A stretch of 64,000 bases of DNA, taken from contig NZ_WNKT01000010.1 in NCBI RefSeq assembly GCF_009720725.1, forward strand, positions 48,268 through 112,267, read 5' to 3'. Both the position numbers and the translations under genes were made by a program. The stretch comes from Allochromatium palmeri. GTDB lineage: Bacteria; Pseudomonadota; Gammaproteobacteria; Chromatiales; Chromatiaceae. Position 1 is the stretch's first letter, and each line of letters starts with the position of its first letter. The notes under the pieces were generated by a model. It was not told the origin of the DNA, searched no databases, and saw only the letters and a list, made by a program, of their open reading frames with translations. Below are positions 63,451 to 64,000 of this stretch, one piece after another.

Positions 63451-63648
63451 TCAGGCCGTGACCCACTGCTCGAAGTTATCGGCGTTCTTTTCTTCGCCGT
63501 CGCTGTAACCTGCCTCATAAGCGTCGGTCAGGCGCTGCTCCTCGCGCTTGGGGTTCTGCAGGCAACCACACTGCCACCCCTGGATGTACTCATCATCGAC
63601 GCCCAACTGTTCCATCTTGGTCACGGCATCGTAGTAGAACTGATTCAT
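63451..63648 (-). CDS. Small conserved-looking protein, 65 residues
   Basis: Starting at the ATG at 63648, with GGAG eight bases upstream; longer in-frame starts extend to 63888 without support. Reads MNQFYYDAVTKMEQLGV, then IQGWQCGCLQNPKREEQR, then TDAYEAGYSDGEEKN. The Tyr/Gly pattern vaguely resembles ribosome modulation factor, but no firm family is assigned. The 220 bases on its 3' side up to the Fic start hold no recognised gene. Confidence 0.6.
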   Translation of the reverse strand: MNQFYYDAVTKMEQLGVDDEYIQGWQCGCLQNPKREEQRLTDAYEAGYSDGEEKNADNFEQWVTA

Positions 63649-63946
63649 TTCCGGTCTCCGAGCAATGTCATTGTTTGAGGGCTCAGTCATCGGGGGACTT
63701 CGCCAACTCGATGTCGTTATGAAGGCGGGCCGATCGTCGAGGATCGCCATCGCCCTGTCCTCTCTCGCTACAACTCTCGGACGGAACGCCGCCCGGGTAC
63801 GGACGCGATCGCGGGGACGAGAAGGGTGATAAGAATACAGCGTTTTTCTAATAGGCGACAAGTATGCTTGGACGAAGGGTGCGACCATAACTGATGCGCT
63901 GGCTTAAACTGTAGGTTCCATGGAACTGTCTTGTGAGGCTCCTGCC
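63649..63946. other. Divergent intergenic region, right end
   Basis: 298 bases between the starts of the 65-residue gene and of the partial gene. A perfect 12-base palindrome GTTCCATGGAAC lies at 63915-63926, just before the ribosome-binding site of the partial gene. Nothing else is recognised. Confidence 0.4.
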
Positions 63947-64000
63947 ATGCCAACGTACGCCCAAAGCGATAAAGAGTTGCTTGAGGCACTGAATCGCAAC
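63947..64000 (+). CDS. Unknown protein, 3' end outside window
   Basis: Eighteen codons from an ATG preceded by GAGG about eight bases upstream: MPTYAQSDKELLEALNRN. The gene continues past the window; too short to identify. Confidence 0.45.
   Translation, partial: MPTYAQSDKELLEALNRN

Noticed and set aside
1..64000. CRISPR array, tRNA, rRNA or intact insertion sequence
   Set aside because: No regularly spaced repeats with unique spacers, no tRNA-like folds and no transposase with terminal repeats were seen in the gaps.

Overview
The window looks like chromosomal DNA of a GC-rich gammaproteobacterium. Gene order is typical of the class (lptM-lysA-dapF-DUF484-xerC, ileS near lspA, glnE-ilvE-zinc finger). 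Protein style and the density of small toxin-antitoxin pairs and signalling proteins suggest a purple sulfur bacterium (Chromatiaceae); that family assignment is inference, and no photosynthesis or sulfur-oxidation gene lies in the window. No rRNA, tRNA, intact IS element or CRISPR array was found.

Region by region. 1-8192 (minus): a compact surface-polysaccharide operon with two large paralogous HAD-like proteins, a GT2-FkbM fusion, UDP-glucuronate decarboxylase and GalE. 8444-8866 (plus): a small secreted Gly/Pro-rich protein. 8935-12955 (minus): a tight four-gene operon of unknown purpose: EamA transporter, HydE/PylB/BioB-like radical SAM enzyme, HemN-like radical SAM enzyme and an exported protein with a duplicated four-cysteine motif. 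13061-16140 (minus): a membrane-anchored coiled-coil protein and a protein with a signal peptide followed by two methyltransferase domains. 16253-23971: HD-GYP phosphodiesterase, ileS, a diiron-type MBL-GGDEF sensor, lspA with a 5' rimK-like scrap, and an aspartic protease. 24082-35610 (plus): a DASS-type transporter, a YhaO/YhaN (SbcD/SbcC-like) pair, a YoeB-type toxin-antitoxin pair and HrpA. 35638-38149 (minus): REC-REC-GGDEF regulator and a sugar aminotransferase. 38328-44650 (plus): META-domain protein, then the lysine/peptidoglycan cluster lptM-lysA-methyltransferase-dapF-DUF484-xerC-sulfotransferase. 44653-51940: DUF2189 membrane protein, MBL hydrolase, and glnE-ilvE-zinc finger next to a nuclease-like protein with nonapeptide repeats. 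52029-56356 (minus): ppdK, hicAB and a hexose-phosphate mutarotase. 56581-57570 (plus): a GNAT toxin-like gene with an unfamiliar partner. 57854-60703: valS. 60761-64000: an accessory stretch with an orphan UPF0175 antitoxin, a decayed PIN toxin, two unknown genes, a Fic protein with a perfect inverted repeat in its promoter, a small conserved-looking protein and a gene cut by the window edge.

Shared themes are c-di-GMP signalling (one HD-GYP, two GGDEF proteins with intact I-sites), surface sugar synthesis, and small toxin-antitoxin or addiction-type modules (YoeB, HicAB, GNAT, UPF0175 remnant, Fic). The least explained parts are the two-radical-SAM operon, the exported tandem methyltransferase, the HAD pseudoenzyme pair and the GNAT pair with its unfamiliar partner.
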